This document shows, one piece after another, positions 53,776 through 62,914 of a stretch of DNA of 64,000 nt. Under the pieces are notes generated by a model. That model did no database searches and was not told where the DNA came from. It worked only from the letters and a program-made list of their open reading frames with translations. The stretch is from Ilumatobacter fluminis. GTDB taxonomy: Bacteria; Actinomycetota; Acidimicrobiia; Acidimicrobiales; Ilumatobacteraceae. Numbering within the stretch: the stretch's first letter is position 1; each line of letters opens with the position of its first letter. The translations under genes and the position numbers were made by a program. Location of the stretch: assembly GCF_004364865.1 (NCBI RefSeq), contig NZ_SOAU01000001.1, forward strand, positions 2,512,001 through 2,576,000, read 5' to 3'.

Positions 53776-54129
53776 TCAGCGCGGGTTGCGCTCGAGGTAC
53801 CGGGGGTTCGCGACGGTGAGCTTGTCGACGACCGAGTCCCAGATCAGGCTGCGCACCGACTCGTCGCGGTAGTCGATCGCACCCGACCGGAGGGCGTCGG
53901 AAAGCTCGCGATCGTCGGACACGCCGAGGTGCTCGAGTCGGGCCGCGTGCGCCTCGGCCTGACCGGGGCCGAGTTCGATCTCTCGCGCCACGATGTCGAG
54001 CACGTTCGTCGCCACTCGCAGATGGAAGCGGTTGGGCGACTCGTCGGCCGCGCCGACGTCGTCGGCGAGCCAGTCGCGCACCGCCTCGGTGAGTTCGGCT
54101 GCCGTCGGGTTGTCGTGTGGAGCGGCCAT
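53776..54129 (-). CDS. DUF6285-type small protein
   Basis: A 117-residue helical protein resembling DUF6285, small proteins regularly found after phosphotransferases of acyl-CoA catabolic loci. Sequence landmarks are PTAAELTEAVRDWLADDV, NRFHLRVATNVLDIVAREIELGP and the C-terminal LTVANPRYLER. ATG at 54129 overlaps the stop of the upstream phosphotransferase (TGATG). Function is unknown; the coupling suggests that it assists the kinase. It converges with rlmN. Confidence 0.72.
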   Translation of the reverse strand: MAAPHDNPTAAELTEAVRDWLADDVGAADESPNRFHLRVATNVLDIVAREIELGPGQAEAHAARLEHLGVSDDRELSDALRSGAIDYRDESVRSLIWDSVVDKLTVANPRYLERNPR

Positions 54130-55070
54130 CACCAGCGTCCTTCCAGCGCGAGCAGGAGATCGTGTTCGGTCTCGCACGTCCGGCGGCCGATCGCTGCCAG
54201 TTCGTGGCTGCGCACGGCGCCCGATCGATGACGCGACGCCTGCATGATGCAGATCACACCCCAGCGCAGCGACGAGGCGATCTCCCACCAGATGAGCTCG
54301 TCGAGACCGACGTCGACGCCCGACTCGTCGGCGTAGGCGGCGAGCAGGGTCTCACGGTCGCCGAGACCTGCCGCCGGCAGCGGGGACCCGAAGCGCCATG
54401 CCGGAGCGCACAGCCAGCCGAGATCGGCGATCGGGTTACCGACGAAGGCCAGCTCCCAGTCGATCACGGCCGCCAGTCCGGACTCGTCGACGATCACGTT
54501 CCCGAGCCGGAGGTCGCCGTGCACGAGCGTCGGCGGTCGGTCGGGCGGACGGTGATCGTCGAGCCACCGGAAGGCCAGCTCGAACGTGGGGTGCGGTTCG
54601 CCGAGCTCGTCGAGGCTCACCCTGGTCGTCGCGAGCGGATCGGCGGCCGGGACGCCCTCGACGTCGGCGAGATCGATCCGGTGCGTCCGCGCCGCCGCGC
54701 GACCGAGTTGCCCGACGAGGCGCCCGCGTGCTGCTTCGAAGCGATCGTCGCGGAGGATCCGCCGGGCGATCGTCTCACCGTCGACGTGCCGGGTCACGAG
54801 GTTCGAGATGCCGTCATCGCCGACCACGTGGGCGATCACGGGCGGTGCCGGCACCTCGGCAGCAGCGGCGAGCACCGAGGCCTCGAGCGCCATCTCCCGG
54901 GCAGCCTCGGGAGTCTGGCGTTGCACGACCAGGCCCTCGCCGTCGACGGCACACCGCCAGGTCGAGCGAGAGGCGCCGCCGGTGAGCCTCGTCGGTTCGT
55001 CGATCGAGGCGCCGGGGAACAGTGTCGCGAGGACGTCGCGGACGGCCTGCGAGGTCGGGCGTTCGGTCAC
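54129..55070 (-). CDS. Aminoglycoside-phosphotransferase-family kinase
   Basis: A 313-residue APH-fold kinase. The catalytic loop is LVHGDLRLGNVIVD (HGD and the Mg-binding Asn), and the DFG-equivalent is VIDWELAFVGNP. The N-terminal nucleotide lobe is recognisable at RLTGGASRSTWRCAV. Similar proteins paired with DUF6285 act with acyl-CoA dehydrogenases on hydroxylated substrates (ACAD10-like), rather than giving antibiotic resistance. GTG at 55070. The substrate is not shown; its partner is the overlapping DUF6285 gene. Confidence 0.85.
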   Translation of the reverse strand: MTERPTSQAVRDVLATLFPGASIDEPTRLTGGASRSTWRCAVDGEGLVVQRQTPEAAREMALEASVLAAAAEVPAPPVIAHVVGDDGISNLVTRHVDGETIARRILRDDRFEAARGRLVGQLGRAAARTHRIDLADVEGVPAADPLATTRVSLDELGEPHPTFELAFRWLDDHRPPDRPPTLVHGDLRLGNVIVDESGLAAVIDWELAFVGNPIADLGWLCAPAWRFGSPLPAAGLGDRETLLAAYADESGVDVGLDELIWWEIASSLRWGVICIMQASRHRSGAVRSHELAAIGRRTCETEHDLLLALEGRW

Positions 55071-55087
55071 GCCGTCAGGTTGGCAGC

Positions 55088-56386
55088 TCAGCAGCCCGCG
55101 TACAGAACCGAGGGATACGGATTGACCGGTACACCGTGCCCGGGTCGGATCTCGAAGTGCAGGTGCGGCACGCCGGTCGCATTGCCGGTGTCGCCGATGT
55201 AGCCGATCACCTGGCCCTGGACGACGTAACCCGGCACACCCTCGTACGCCGACAGGTGGGCGTAGTAGTAGCGGTGCCCGTTGTCGCCGAACAGCACCAG
55301 CGTGACGCCGCCGAGCGCGTTGCTGCGGAATTCGACGATGCCGCCGATGACGGCCTGGAGCGGCGTGCCGGTCGGCGCCAGCATGTCGACGCCCTGGTGA
55401 CGACGACCACCGCTGCGCGGAGCGCCCCACGTGTCGCCGTACGCCGACGCTCCTTGCACCGGACAGATCATCGTGTGGTCGGTGAACCCGGAGCCGCCGG
55501 CGCGCGGGTTGGTGCCCGGGCCACCACCGCCGGTGCGTCCGCCGACCTCACCGCCGCTCGCTCCCTGATTGCCCGACACCGTGTCGTCGACGGTGCTGGC
55601 CGCCGCTCGTGCGATGTCGGTCTCCTGACGAACTCGGTTGGCCTCGGCCTGTCGACGCTCGAACTCCGACGCCTGACGGGCCTCTTCGCGCTGTTGCGCG
55701 ATGAGCGCGGCGACGACCGCCTCGTCCTGGAGCCGTTGCGACTCGATCGAACGCAGGCGTTCGACCTCCTCTTCGGCGTCGCTCTGCAAGGCGAGCAGCG
55801 CGGCTTTCTGCTCGTCGAGTTCGACCTCGGCGTCGTCGAGTTCGTCGCCCTTGTCGGCCAGACGCCGGCGGGCCTCGTCGTAGTCGTCGAGCGAGATCGC
55901 GCCCGTCTGGGCCGCCACGTCGGCGAGCACGCCCCCGTGCAGCTGCTCCGTCGGTTCGCGCAGATCGGTGAGGATCGGGATGCCCGACGATCCGCTCGCG
56001 ACGAATCGGTCGACAGCGACCGTCTCGAGCGCGAGCCGGAGCGCCTCTACCTCCGCCGCCAGCTCGTCGTATTCGGTCGCCAGGCGTTCGCGTTCGAGTT
56101 CGAGCGTGTCGCGTCGGGACTCGGCGGCGAAGTAGTCCTCCGCGGCCTGATTGGCACGTGCTCGGGCCTCGGCGATCTCGCGCGCCGCTCGCTCGGCGGT
56201 GTCCTCGCCCTGGATCGGCTCGGTGGTGGGGGGCTCCGAGGTCGTGGTGTCGTCGGGCTGGGCGACGGCGGGAGACGACGTCAGGAGCATCGCTCCGGCC
56301 AGGCAGGCGGCGACCATCGACCGACGACGTCGGTGGATTCGGGCGCGTCGCACGCGCCGCAACCGGGTGTGGGCCGCCCAGGACAC
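55088..56386 (-). CDS. Secreted M23 peptidase with coiled-coil
   Basis: A 432-residue exported murein hydrolase-type protein. A basic start and hydrophobic segment (VAACLAGAMLLTSSPAVAQ) make a signal peptide. Residues about 60-250 are two long coiled-coil helices, as in EnvC/NlpD-type activators, then a Gly-rich linker. The C-terminal LytM/M23 domain has the zinc ligands in RRHQGVDML and PHLHFEIRPG. Intact ligands suggest real endopeptidase activity on peptidoglycan cross-bridges, perhaps during cell division. GTG at 56386 is used; shorter starts before the signal segment are possible. It is divergent from an ABC ATPase gene. Confidence 0.86.
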   Translation of the reverse strand: MSWAAHTRLRRVRRARIHRRRRSMVAACLAGAMLLTSSPAVAQPDDTTTSEPPTTEPIQGEDTAERAAREIAEARARANQAAEDYFAAESRRDTLELERERLATEYDELAAEVEALRLALETVAVDRFVASGSSGIPILTDLREPTEQLHGGVLADVAAQTGAISLDDYDEARRRLADKGDELDDAEVELDEQKAALLALQSDAEEEVERLRSIESQRLQDEAVVAALIAQQREEARQASEFERRQAEANRVRQETDIARAAASTVDDTVSGNQGASGGEVGGRTGGGGPGTNPRAGGSGFTDHTMICPVQGASAYGDTWGAPRSGGRRHQGVDMLAPTGTPLQAVIGGIVEFRSNALGGVTLVLFGDNGHRYYYAHLSAYEGVPGYVVQGQVIGYIGDTGNATGVPHLHFEIRPGHGVPVNPYPSVLYAGC

Positions 56387-56465
56387 GTCGAAATCCTAAC
56401 GTCGACCCTCGCCGCGTTACGGTCAATGCGTTCGGGGACGACTCCCCGGCCACCGAACGCGACCG

Positions 56466-57254
56466 ATGACCCTCCCCCTCGAACTCGACCACATCGTCGT
56501 CCGCCGCGACGGCCGCAACATCGTCGACGACGTCTCGTTCGTCGTCAGCCCCGACCAGAACTGGCTGGTGCTCGGCGCCAACGGATCCGGCAAGACGACG
56601 CTGCTGCGCGTCGCCTCGATGTACGAGCATCCGACGACCGGAACCGTACGCGTGCTCGGCGAGCAACTCGGCCGCACCGACGTCCGGCAGCTGCGTCGAC
56701 GCGTCGGCTACGCCTCGGCGGCTCTCGCCGCCCAGTTCCGCGCGGAGCTCACGGCGGTCGAGATCGTGATGACGGCACGGTACGCAGCCCTCGAGCCCTG
56801 GTGGCACCGATACGACGACGCCGACCGGGCCCGGGCACTCGACTGTCTGGGGCAGATGGACGTCGAGCGCTTCGCCGATCGCCCGCTCGGCTCACTGTCG
56901 TCCGGTGAGCAACAGCGGGTGTTCCTCGCCCGCACATTGATGACCGACCCCGGTGTCATCCTGCTCGACGAGCCCTCGGCCCGGCTCGATCTGGGCGGCC
57001 GGGAGCGTCTCGTCCATGCGCTCGACGATCTTGCGAGCAATCCGGACGCACCACCGTTCGTCCTGGTCACGCATCACGTCGACGAGGTGCCGGCCGGGGT
57101 GTCCCACGCGCTCCTGCTTCGTGACGGCCGGGCGATCGAGTCCGGACCGATCGACGAGGCGCTCACCGCCGAGAGCCTCAGCGCCTGCTTCGACATGCCG
57201 ATCAATCTCGAGCGGCGCGGCGACGGGCGGTTCACCGCCTGGTCGTCACACTGA
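56466..57254 (+). CDS. ABC transporter ATP-binding protein
   Basis: A 262-residue stand-alone ATPase. Walker A is GANGSGKTT, the Q-loop region is YASAALAAQF, the signature is LSSGEQQRV and Walker B is VILLDEPSARLDLG; the H-loop is LVTHHVDE. All catalytic residues look functional. Its divergent neighbour encodes an M23 peptidase, which may hint at an envelope link, but no permease gene lies nearby, so the partner is unknown. ATG at 56466. The last 9 bp overlap the convergent SRPBCC gene. Confidence 0.87.
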   Translation: MTLPLELDHIVVRRDGRNIVDDVSFVVSPDQNWLVLGANGSGKTTLLRVASMYEHPTTGTVRVLGEQLGRTDVRQLRRRVGYASAALAAQFRAELTAVEIVMTARYAALEPWWHRYDDADRARALDCLGQMDVERFADRPLGSLSSGEQQRVFLARTLMTDPGVILLDEPSARLDLGGRERLVHALDDLASNPDAPPFVLVTHHVDEVPAGVSHALLLRDGRAIESGPIDEALTAESLSACFDMPINLERRGDGRFTAWSSH

Positions 57255-57722
57255 CCGGTCGCCGACAGCCGCGACCAGGCCGTCGCGCCCGCGTCGCACC
57301 TGTTCGTCGAAGACGCGAGCGAGCGGTCCGCCCGTCCACAGCGAGCCGTCGTAGGCCAGGTGCATCGTCACCTCGGTCGCAGTCGCGCCGGACGTCGAAT
57401 CCGGAACGGCTGCGCCCGAGTCGGGCCGGAGCTCGACGCGGAGTACCCAGCCGGCGTGATCACGACCGTCGGTCTCGGCGCGTTCGAACACGGCGAGCTG
57501 GTCGGGCACCAGCTCCGTCCGTTCCATCCGCAGCCGCTTCGAGCGGGCGAACGGCCCGATGCGTGCCCGGATCTCGACGTTCCATGCGGGCCTGCCGCCG
57601 CCGTCGACCGGTGTCGCATCATGGACGAGCGGCATCCAGGCAGGGTAGCGAGCGAGGTCGGCGACGAACGGGAACACGTCGGCCGGCGAAGCAGCGACCC
57701 GGGCGATCTCGGTCGTCTGCAT
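57246..57722 (-). CDS. SRPBCC (polyketide-cyclase-like) family protein
   Basis: A 158-residue START/Bet v1-like lipid- or ligand-binding protein. TEIARVAASPADVFPFVADLARYPAWMP is the family N-terminus, and the C-terminal helix ARVFDEQVRRGRDGL closes the cavity. ATG at 57722 overlaps the stop of the DUF3499 gene (TGATG), so the two are coupled. No ligand can be named. Similar proteins are common beside actinobacterial conserved unknowns. Confidence 0.82.
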   Translation of the reverse strand: MQTTEIARVAASPADVFPFVADLARYPAWMPLVHDATPVDGGGRPAWNVEIRARIGPFARSKRLRMERTELVPDQLAVFERAETDGRDHAGWVLRVELRPDSGAAVPDSTSGATATEVTMHLAYDGSLWTGGPLARVFDEQVRRGRDGLVAAVGDRSV

Positions 57723-58279
57723 CAGTGGCGCGGGCGATCGGTGCCGCGAAAGGCGCGCGACAGCAACGGGCTCGACACCTCGAGCAGGCCGTTCAGGTCG
57801 TCGTCGTGGTCGAACGCGGGCGCCCAGGGATCAGCCGACGGGCCGGACGCCTCCTCCGTCGACCCATCAGCAGGCGTGGAGGCCGTGTCGTGATCGCCGT
57901 CGTGAACGCCGTCGGGAACGGTGTCGACGATGTCGTCGGGCAGTTCGGCGGGGCGGGAGATCTCCCCGGTGCCGTCGATCTGGAGCTGTTCGGGCCGCGA
58001 GTCGGCGGGGGCGGCACGTCGGGTCGATCGCCTCGGCGTCGTCGGTGCCGGCTCGGTGGGCCGGGGTTTGAACAGGCGCAGGGTGCTCTCGCGACGGTCG
58101 TCGAGCGTCCAGCCGCGGGGCACGACCATGGCGTCCGCGTGACGGGCACACAGCACGCTCGGTTCGTCGACCGGGCTGTCGGCCAACGGGGCGATCCAGA
58201 ACAGCAGGTCTTCGGGGACCATGCCGTAGGCGACGACACCGGTCTCGGAGCATCCGGGACGTCCGCACAATCTCGCCAC
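57722..58279 (-). CDS. DUF3499 family protein
   Basis: A 185-residue protein whose first ~65 residues match DUF3499, an actinobacterial conserved domain: ARLCGRPGCSETGVVAYG, then VLCARHADAMVVPRGW. The cysteines (CGRPGC; C near residue 44) and histidine suggest a small zinc-binding module. The remaining 120 residues are acidic, low complexity and probably disordered (DTVPDGVHDGDHDTAS). GTG at 58279. Function is unknown. It is coupled to the SRPBCC gene downstream. Confidence 0.82.
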   Translation of the reverse strand: MARLCGRPGCSETGVVAYGMVPEDLLFWIAPLADSPVDEPSVLCARHADAMVVPRGWTLDDRRESTLRLFKPRPTEPAPTTPRRSTRRAAPADSRPEQLQIDGTGEISRPAELPDDIVDTVPDGVHDGDHDTASTPADGSTEEASGPSADPWAPAFDHDDDLNGLLEVSSPLLSRAFRGTDRPRH

Positions 58280-58384
58280 GAGCCCGAATCTACCGGCTCC
58301 GATGATGCCGTTCCCGGTTCTGGAGCCGATGCATCCTCGTCGATCGGCCCGCGTCGACCGTTGCGCCGGCCTGTCGGTCGGCCG

Positions 58385-58828
58385 TCAGTCGGCGCCGGTT
58401 TGCCGGCCGGCGGCGAAGAAGCGGCGGCCGGTGATGTCGTCTGGGTCGATGCGGACGATGTTCGGCTTCGGGCCGAGGTGCCAGGGGAACAGCGGGAGCT
58501 CCTCGGCTTCGAGGTACTCGAACATGTTCTCGATCAGCCGCGCCGTGCCCTTCACCACCACGCTCCAGGCCTCGCCGTCGGTGGCGTCGTAGCCGTCGAC
58601 CTCGAACGCCACGGAGCGGCCCAGCACGGCAGCGGCGAGCTTGGTGCCGGCCGCGCTGCGGAACAGGATCGAGTTGCCGTCGACGAAGTGGTTGACCGGG
58701 AAGATGTCTGGATGATCACCGATCGCGACCGCCAGACGTCCGACGTCGGCCGATCGCATCAGCGTCCAGCACTCGGATTCGGTGAGTTCTCGGATCTGAT
58801 CGCTGTGCGTTTCGATGGCCCCGTTCAT
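58385..58828 (-). CDS. Pyridoxamine 5'-phosphate oxidase-like flavoprotein
   Basis: A 147-residue split-barrel protein of the PNPOx-like family, which in Actinobacteria often binds FMN or F420. The start LTESECWTLMRSADVGRLAVA and the FPVNHFVDGNSILFRSAAGTKL segment are typical. ATG at 58828 was chosen because upstream residues belong to the intergenic hairpin. Likely a cytoplasmic reductase or oxidase; substrate unknown. Confidence 0.83.
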   Translation of the reverse strand: MNGAIETHSDQIRELTESECWTLMRSADVGRLAVAIGDHPDIFPVNHFVDGNSILFRSAAGTKLAAAVLGRSVAFEVDGYDATDGEAWSVVVKGTARLIENMFEYLEAEELPLFPWHLGPKPNIVRIDPDDITGRRFFAAGRQTGAD

Positions 58829-58888
58829 ACCCCATTGTTCGCGCCGGGCGAACCGGGTGTGAAGTGTCAGAGGTCCCGAAAACGTGCA

Positions 58889-58921
58889 ATCGCCCGCCTC
58901 CGCAGCGCGCAGGCGGGCGAT
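58889..58921 (-). terminator. Terminator after tRNA-Val
   Basis: ATCGCCCGCCT (58889-58899) and AGGCGGGCGAT (58911-58921) form a perfect 11-bp stem. On the minus strand it follows the tRNA-Val CCA by 6 bases and is followed by TGCACGTTTTCG, a U-containing tail, so it is a convincing intrinsic terminator for the tRNA. Confidence 0.82.
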
Positions 58922-58927
58922 CTCGCA

Positions 58928-59004
58928 TGGTGGGCGATATTGGACTCGAACCAACGACCCCCGCCGTGTGAAGGCGGTGCTCTAGCCATCTGAGCTAATC
59001 GCCC
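58928..59004 (-). tRNA. tRNA-Val (CAC)
   Basis: Minus-strand cloverleaf: acceptor GGGCGAT/ATCGCCC, D stem GCTC/GAGC, anticodon stem CCGCC/GGCGG with loop TTCACAC (CAC, Val GUG codon), T arm GTTGG TTCGAGT CCAAT, discriminator A and an encoded CCA at 58928-58930. Terminator immediately downstream. Confidence 0.95.
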
Positions 59005-59044
59005 ATGCGGGGACCGAAGGGTAGCACCCCCTCGCTGGATTCAC

Positions 59045-59524
59045 TCACGCATCGAACGGGCTCCCGTAGGGCCGATCGGTCGCCCCGCCGCCGTACACGA
59101 GACCGACGCAGGTGACCCTGCCGCGACGCCCGTCCCAGGTCGCCTCGGTCGGCGCGACGGCGAGGATGCCGAAGCGCGGATCGGCCGGCACGCCCAGGCA
59201 TGCGGCATCCGCAATGGCGAACAGCTCGTCGTCGGCCGGGTACGGCTGGTCGCCGTTCGGGTTCAGCTCGGCGATCGCGACGACCTCCGCGTTGTGTGGC
59301 TCGTCACAGTCGATCACGTCGACGAGTCCGACGGCGCCGTCCTCGTCGGGGTCGAGATCGAAGCAGTCGCCGACGTCGAGATCGGTGACGTCGTAGGTGT
59401 CGCTCGTCAGCTCGCCGACGGCGAGTGCCAGCACCAGCGCAGCGATGCCGAACAGGGCCACCGCCGCCACGGTCCACCACACCACGCGCACGTCAGGTAT
59501 CCGCCGGCTCGTACGGTTCGACAC
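59045..59524 (-). CDS. Membrane-anchored septum-formation-domain-like protein
   Basis: A 159-residue protein with one N-terminal membrane helix (VVWWTVAAVALFGIAALVLALAV is the hydrophobic region at about 14-36; only its core is quoted as a guide) and an extracytoplasmic domain resembling the actinobacterial septum-formation family: DLDVGDCFDL, VIDCDEPHNAEVVA and CLGVPADPRF with conserved cysteines. It may be wall- or division-related, but direct evidence is lacking. GTG at 59524 overlaps the DnaJ-domain gene by 32 bp; an in-frame GTG at 59491 would remove the overlap and begin just before the helix. Confidence 0.72.
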   Translation of the reverse strand: MSNRTSRRIPDVRVVWWTVAAVALFGIAALVLALAVGELTSDTYDVTDLDVGDCFDLDPDEDGAVGLVDVIDCDEPHNAEVVAIAELNPNGDQPYPADDELFAIADAACLGVPADPRFGILAVAPTEATWDGRRGRVTCVGLVYGGGATDRPYGSPFDA

Positions 59525-60170
59525 AGGCCGTACCGAGCCCGAGCCGGTCTCGATAGGCCAGGTAGGCAGCCGGACATGTCGCGTCGGTGGGGATCACCAG
59601 TCGAACGACGAGTTCGGCCTCGGGTCCGCAGGCGATCTCGCGCACGTCGTTGTTCGCTTCGACCGCGACGCACGACCCGATGCGGAGGATGCCGTCGGGC
59701 GGCTCGTCCTCAGGCGATTCGATGAGGGCGGCGCTGGCGACGATCACGACGGCGCCGATCACGGCCGCGACGGCCATCGAACGCCACGGCATCTTCGCCG
59801 GACCGCTCGGGCTGAGGACCCGGCCCATGGTGCGGCTCCCCGGCGACGGCGGGCGGAACTCCTCGTCGCCGTCGCTCGCGAACCCCGTCGCGGTCGGCTG
59901 GTCGGCCTGCTCGGTGGCGGCCGCCGTCGGCTGGTCGAGCGAGCGGTCGTAGGTCGCCCGGCTGGCCGGGCGTCGGAGCACGTCGTACGCCCGGTTGAGG
60001 TCGGCCATCGCGGCGCTCGTGGCGCGTTGGTCGCCGGTCGCCACGTCGGGGTGATGGACCCGAGCACGACGGAGGTAGGCCTCGCGGATCTCCGCAGCCG
60101 TCGCGTCGCGTCGGACGCCGAGGGTGTCGTAGTGGGTGGGGATACGAGCAGCGTAGAGCCCGAAAACCAA
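59493..60170 (-). CDS. DnaJ-domain membrane protein
   Basis: A J-domain protein of about 225 residues. THYDTLGVRRDATAAEIREA starts the J domain and RVHHPDVATGD contains the HPD tripeptide that stimulates DnaK ATPase. After a proline-rich stretch, one membrane helix (MAVAAVIGAVVIVASAAL) leads to an outside domain with three cysteines (GSCVAVEAN; REIACGPEAE; TCPAAYLAYR). A membrane-tethered cochaperone is the simplest reading. TTG at 60170 is used because the J domain normally lies near the N-terminus; a GTG at 60251 would add 27 unusual residues. It overlaps the next gene. Confidence 0.72.
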   Translation of the reverse strand: MVFGLYAARIPTHYDTLGVRRDATAAEIREAYLRRARVHHPDVATGDQRATSAAMADLNRAYDVLRRPASRATYDRSLDQPTAAATEQADQPTATGFASDGDEEFRPPSPGSRTMGRVLSPSGPAKMPWRSMAVAAVIGAVVIVASAALIESPEDEPPDGILRIGSCVAVEANNDVREIACGPEAELVVRLVIPTDATCPAAYLAYRDRLGLGTACVEPYEPADT

Positions 60171-60378
60171 TCGTGGCCGGAGGACACTGCCAGTCAGCGC
60201 ATCCTCCGGCCACGGGGCGTAGTGCGACGTTCCCGCGAGCTCCGGGACCACAACCGTCGCTCACATCGCAATCGCCGGGTTCTACGGTACCGCGCCCGTG
60301 TTCGAAACGGCAAGCGACTTCAGCGGGGCTTGACCAACACGGGCGCGATCACGCCGTGATCATCACACTCCGTTCGCG

Positions 60379-61812
60379 TCAGCTGTCGAGATTGGCCATC
60401 ACGTGCTTGATGCGCGTGTAGTCGTCGAGCGCGTAGGCGGACAGATCTTTGCCGTAGCCGGACTGCTTGTAACCGCCGTGGGGCATCTCGGCCACCAGCG
60501 GGATGTGGGTGTTGATCCAGACACAGCCGAAGTCGAGCCGCTTCGACATGCGCATCGCCCGGCCGAAGTCGCGGGTCCAGACGCTCGACGCCAGGCCGTA
60601 GTCGACACCGTTCGCCCAGGCAACCGCCTGGTCCTCGTCGTCGAACTGCTGCACCGTGATCACCGGACCGAAGATCTCGCGCTGGCTCATCTCGTCGTCC
60701 TGGCGGAGCCCGGCGACCACGGTCGGCTCGAGGAAGTAGCCGGCGTCGCCGATCCGGCTGCCGCCGGCGGTGACCGAGGCGTGATCGGGTGTGCGGTCGA
60801 GGAAGCCCTGCACGTGGGCGAGCTGATTGGCATTGTTGACCGGCCCGAACAGCACGTCGTCGCCCGTCGCTCCCCCGGCGCTCGTGCGGGTGTTCTTCGC
60901 CTGCTCCGACAGCGCGTCGACGAAGTCGCGGTAGATCTTCGGACCGGCGAGGACGCGCGTCGCCGCCGTGCAGTCCTGGCCGGCGTTGAAGTAGCCGGCG
61001 ATCGCGATGCCCTCGGCCGCGGCTTCGATGTCGGCGTCGTCGAACACGACGACGGGGGCTTTGCCGCCGAGTTCGAGATGGACTCGCTTGAGGCTCTTCG
61101 ATGCGGCTTCGGCGACCTGCATTCCGGCACGCACCGACCCCGTCACCGAGACCATCGCCGGCGTGGCGTGTTCGACCATGGCGCGGCCGGTGTCGCGGTC
61201 GCCGCAGATCACGTTGAGGACGCCGGGCGGCAGGAACTCCTGCGCGATCTCGGCCATCCGGCCCGTCGTGGCCGGGGTCGTGTCGCTCGGCTTCAGCACG
61301 ACGGTGTTCCCGGCGGCGATCGCCGGGGCGAACTTCCAGACCGCCATCATCATCGGATAGTTCCACGGCGCCACCTGGGCGCACACGCCGACCGGTTCGC
61401 GACGGACGAACGACGTCATGTTCTCCATGTACTCGCCGGCCGCCTTGCCCTCGAGGTGGCGGGCGGCACCGGCGAAGAAGCGGATCTGATCGACCATCGG
61501 GCCGATCTCCTCGTCACGGTGGACGTCGTACGGCTTGCCGGTGTTCTCGCACTCCAGCTGCATCAGCTCGTCGCCCGCGGCCTCGATCGCATCGGCGACT
61601 CGGATGAGCGCCAGGGCTCGATCCGACGGCGTGGCGTTGCTCCACCCCTCGTAGGCGGCGCTCGCCGCCGACATCGCGGCGTCGACGTCGGCCTGCCCGG
61701 ACAGGGCGGCCTCCGCGTACTGCTCGCCCGTCGACGGATCGATCACGGCGCTCGTCTCGCCGCTGGCGGCGTCGACCCATTCCCCATTGATGAAGTTCCT
61801 GAACGCTTTCAC
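60379..61812 (-). CDS. Aldehyde dehydrogenase family protein
   Basis: A 477-residue NAD(P)-dependent aldehyde dehydrogenase that oxidises an aldehyde to the acid. Catalytic residues are the glutamate in [11 protein letters not shown] and the cysteine in [11 protein letters not shown]; the cofactor site is seen at [13 protein letters not shown] and [20 protein letters not shown] and the overall pattern resemble gamma-aminobutyraldehyde or betaine aldehyde dehydrogenases, but the substrate is not certain. GTG at 61812 was chosen because [12 protein letters not shown] follows at once. It is divergent from corA. Confidence 0.92.
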   Translation of the reverse strand: MKAFRNFINGEWVDAASGETSAVIDPSTGEQYAEAALSGQADVDAAMSAASAAYEGWSNATPSDRALALIRVADAIEAAGDELMQLECENTGKPYDVHRDEEIGPMVDQIRFFAGAARHLEGKAAGEYMENMTSFVRREPVGVCAQVAPWNYPMMMAVWKFAPAIAAGNTVVLKPSDTTPATTGRMAEIAQEFLPPGVLNVICGDRDTGRAMVEHATPAMVSVTGSVRAGMQVAEAASKSLKRVHLELGGKAPVVVFDDADIEAAAEGIAIAGYFNAGQDCTAATRVLAGPKIYRDFVDALSEQAKNTRTSAGGATGDDVLFGPVNNANQLAHVQGFLDRTPDHASVTAGGSRIGDAGYFLEPTVVAGLRQDDEMSQREIFGPVITVQQFDDEDQAVAWANGVDYGLASSVWTRDFGRAMRMSKRLDFGCVWINTHIPLVAEMPHGGYKQSGYGKDLSAYALDDYTRIKHVMANLDS

Positions 61813-61892
61813 GCGCGTTGGTCTATCAGATCCCGGGGCTCGTGTCGCCGGGTCGGCAACGGTGCCCGCCGGCGACCGTGCCGCTTGCCAGA

Positions 61893-62876
61893 ATGATGGG
61901 TGTGATCGTCGATTGTGCGCTGTACGACCAGGGGCGACGCCTGGCGTACGACCCCGAGATCGACACGCTGCAACAGCTCGACGAGCACCCGGGGTCGTTC
62001 GCATGGATCGGCTTCGCGATGCCGAACGTCGACGAGCTCAGCGAGGCGTGCGACCGGCTCGGCATCAGCGACGAGATCGACGTGCACGAGATCCTCGCTC
62101 CGCACCGCCAGCCGGTGCTCAGCGTCGAGGGCAAGGTCGTCCACGTCGTGCTGCGGACGGCCCGGTACGTCGACCGCGACGAGAAGATCTCGCTCGGCGA
62201 GCTGACCCTGTTGGTGACCGAACGAGCGGTCATCTCGATCCGGTACGGCCACGCGAGTCCGCTCTCGAAGCTGCGCCACGAACTCGAGTCCGAACCCGAG
62301 CTGCTGCACGCCGGCCCGCCCGCCGTGCTCGTCGCGATCATCGAGCAGGTGATCGCCGACTACAGCCCGGCACTGAACGGTTTCGAGCAGGACGTGATCG
62401 AGGTCGAACGCGATGTGTTCTCCGACGGCGGACCCCAGCCGGTCCGACGGTTGTTCCGCCTCAAGTCCGAGGTCCGCACCTTCCAGAGTCCGCTCGAGGC
62501 GCTCCCCGAGCCGCTCGCCCGGTTGAGTCGACTGCTTCGTCGGTTCGCTCACCCCGACGTGGTCGAGGACCTCAACGAAGCGATCGACCAGCTCGACCGG
62601 ACCGTGATCCGGACCCGGTCACTGTCGAACCTGCTCGACGCCGCCCTCACGGCGAGCCTCGCGCAGACGAGCATCCAGCAGAACGAGGACATGCGCAAGA
62701 TCTCGGCGTGGGTCGCCATGGCAGCGGTCCCGACGCTGATCGCGGGTATCTACGGCATGAACTTCCGGGAGATGCCCGAACTCGACTCGGCGCTCGGCTA
62801 CCCGATCGTCATGGCCGCGATGGGCCTCATCGTGTTCGGCCTGTACCGGTTCTTCCGGAAGAACGACTGGCTCTGA
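61893..62876 (+). CDS. corA: CorA-family magnesium/cobalt transporter
   Basis: A 327-residue CorA-type channel. The N-terminal soluble domain (residues ~1-260) ends in a long stalk helix, followed by two C-terminal membrane helices. The selectivity motif [11 protein letters not shown] is present between them (GMN plus the MPEL loop). The C-terminus KNDWL is typical. It forms a homopentamer that takes up Mg2+ or Co2+ along the membrane potential. ATG at 61893 (a second ATG is at 61896). It is divergent from the aldehyde dehydrogenase. Confidence 0.94.
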   Translation: MMGVIVDCALYDQGRRLAYDPEIDTLQQLDEHPGSFAWIGFAMPNVDELSEACDRLGISDEIDVHEILAPHRQPVLSVEGKVVHVVLRTARYVDRDEKISLGELTLLVTERAVISIRYGHASPLSKLRHELESEPELLHAGPPAVLVAIIEQVIADYSPALNGFEQDVIEVERDVFSDGGPQPVRRLFRLKSEVRTFQSPLEALPEPLARLSRLLRRFAHPDVVEDLNEAIDQLDRTVIRTRSLSNLLDAALTASLAQTSIQQNEDMRKISAWVAMAAVPTLIAGIYGMNFREMPELDSALGYPIVMAAMGLIVFGLYRFFRKNDWL

Positions 62877-62914
62877 TTCGCCGCCGCTGCGGCCGTCGCA
62901 TAGGTTGCCCGTTC

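Noticed and set aside
60347-60361. Short palindrome GATCACG-C-CGTGATC near the aldehyde dehydrogenase stop
   Set aside because: Too short and placed at a gene end; no partner site or regulator supports an operator call.
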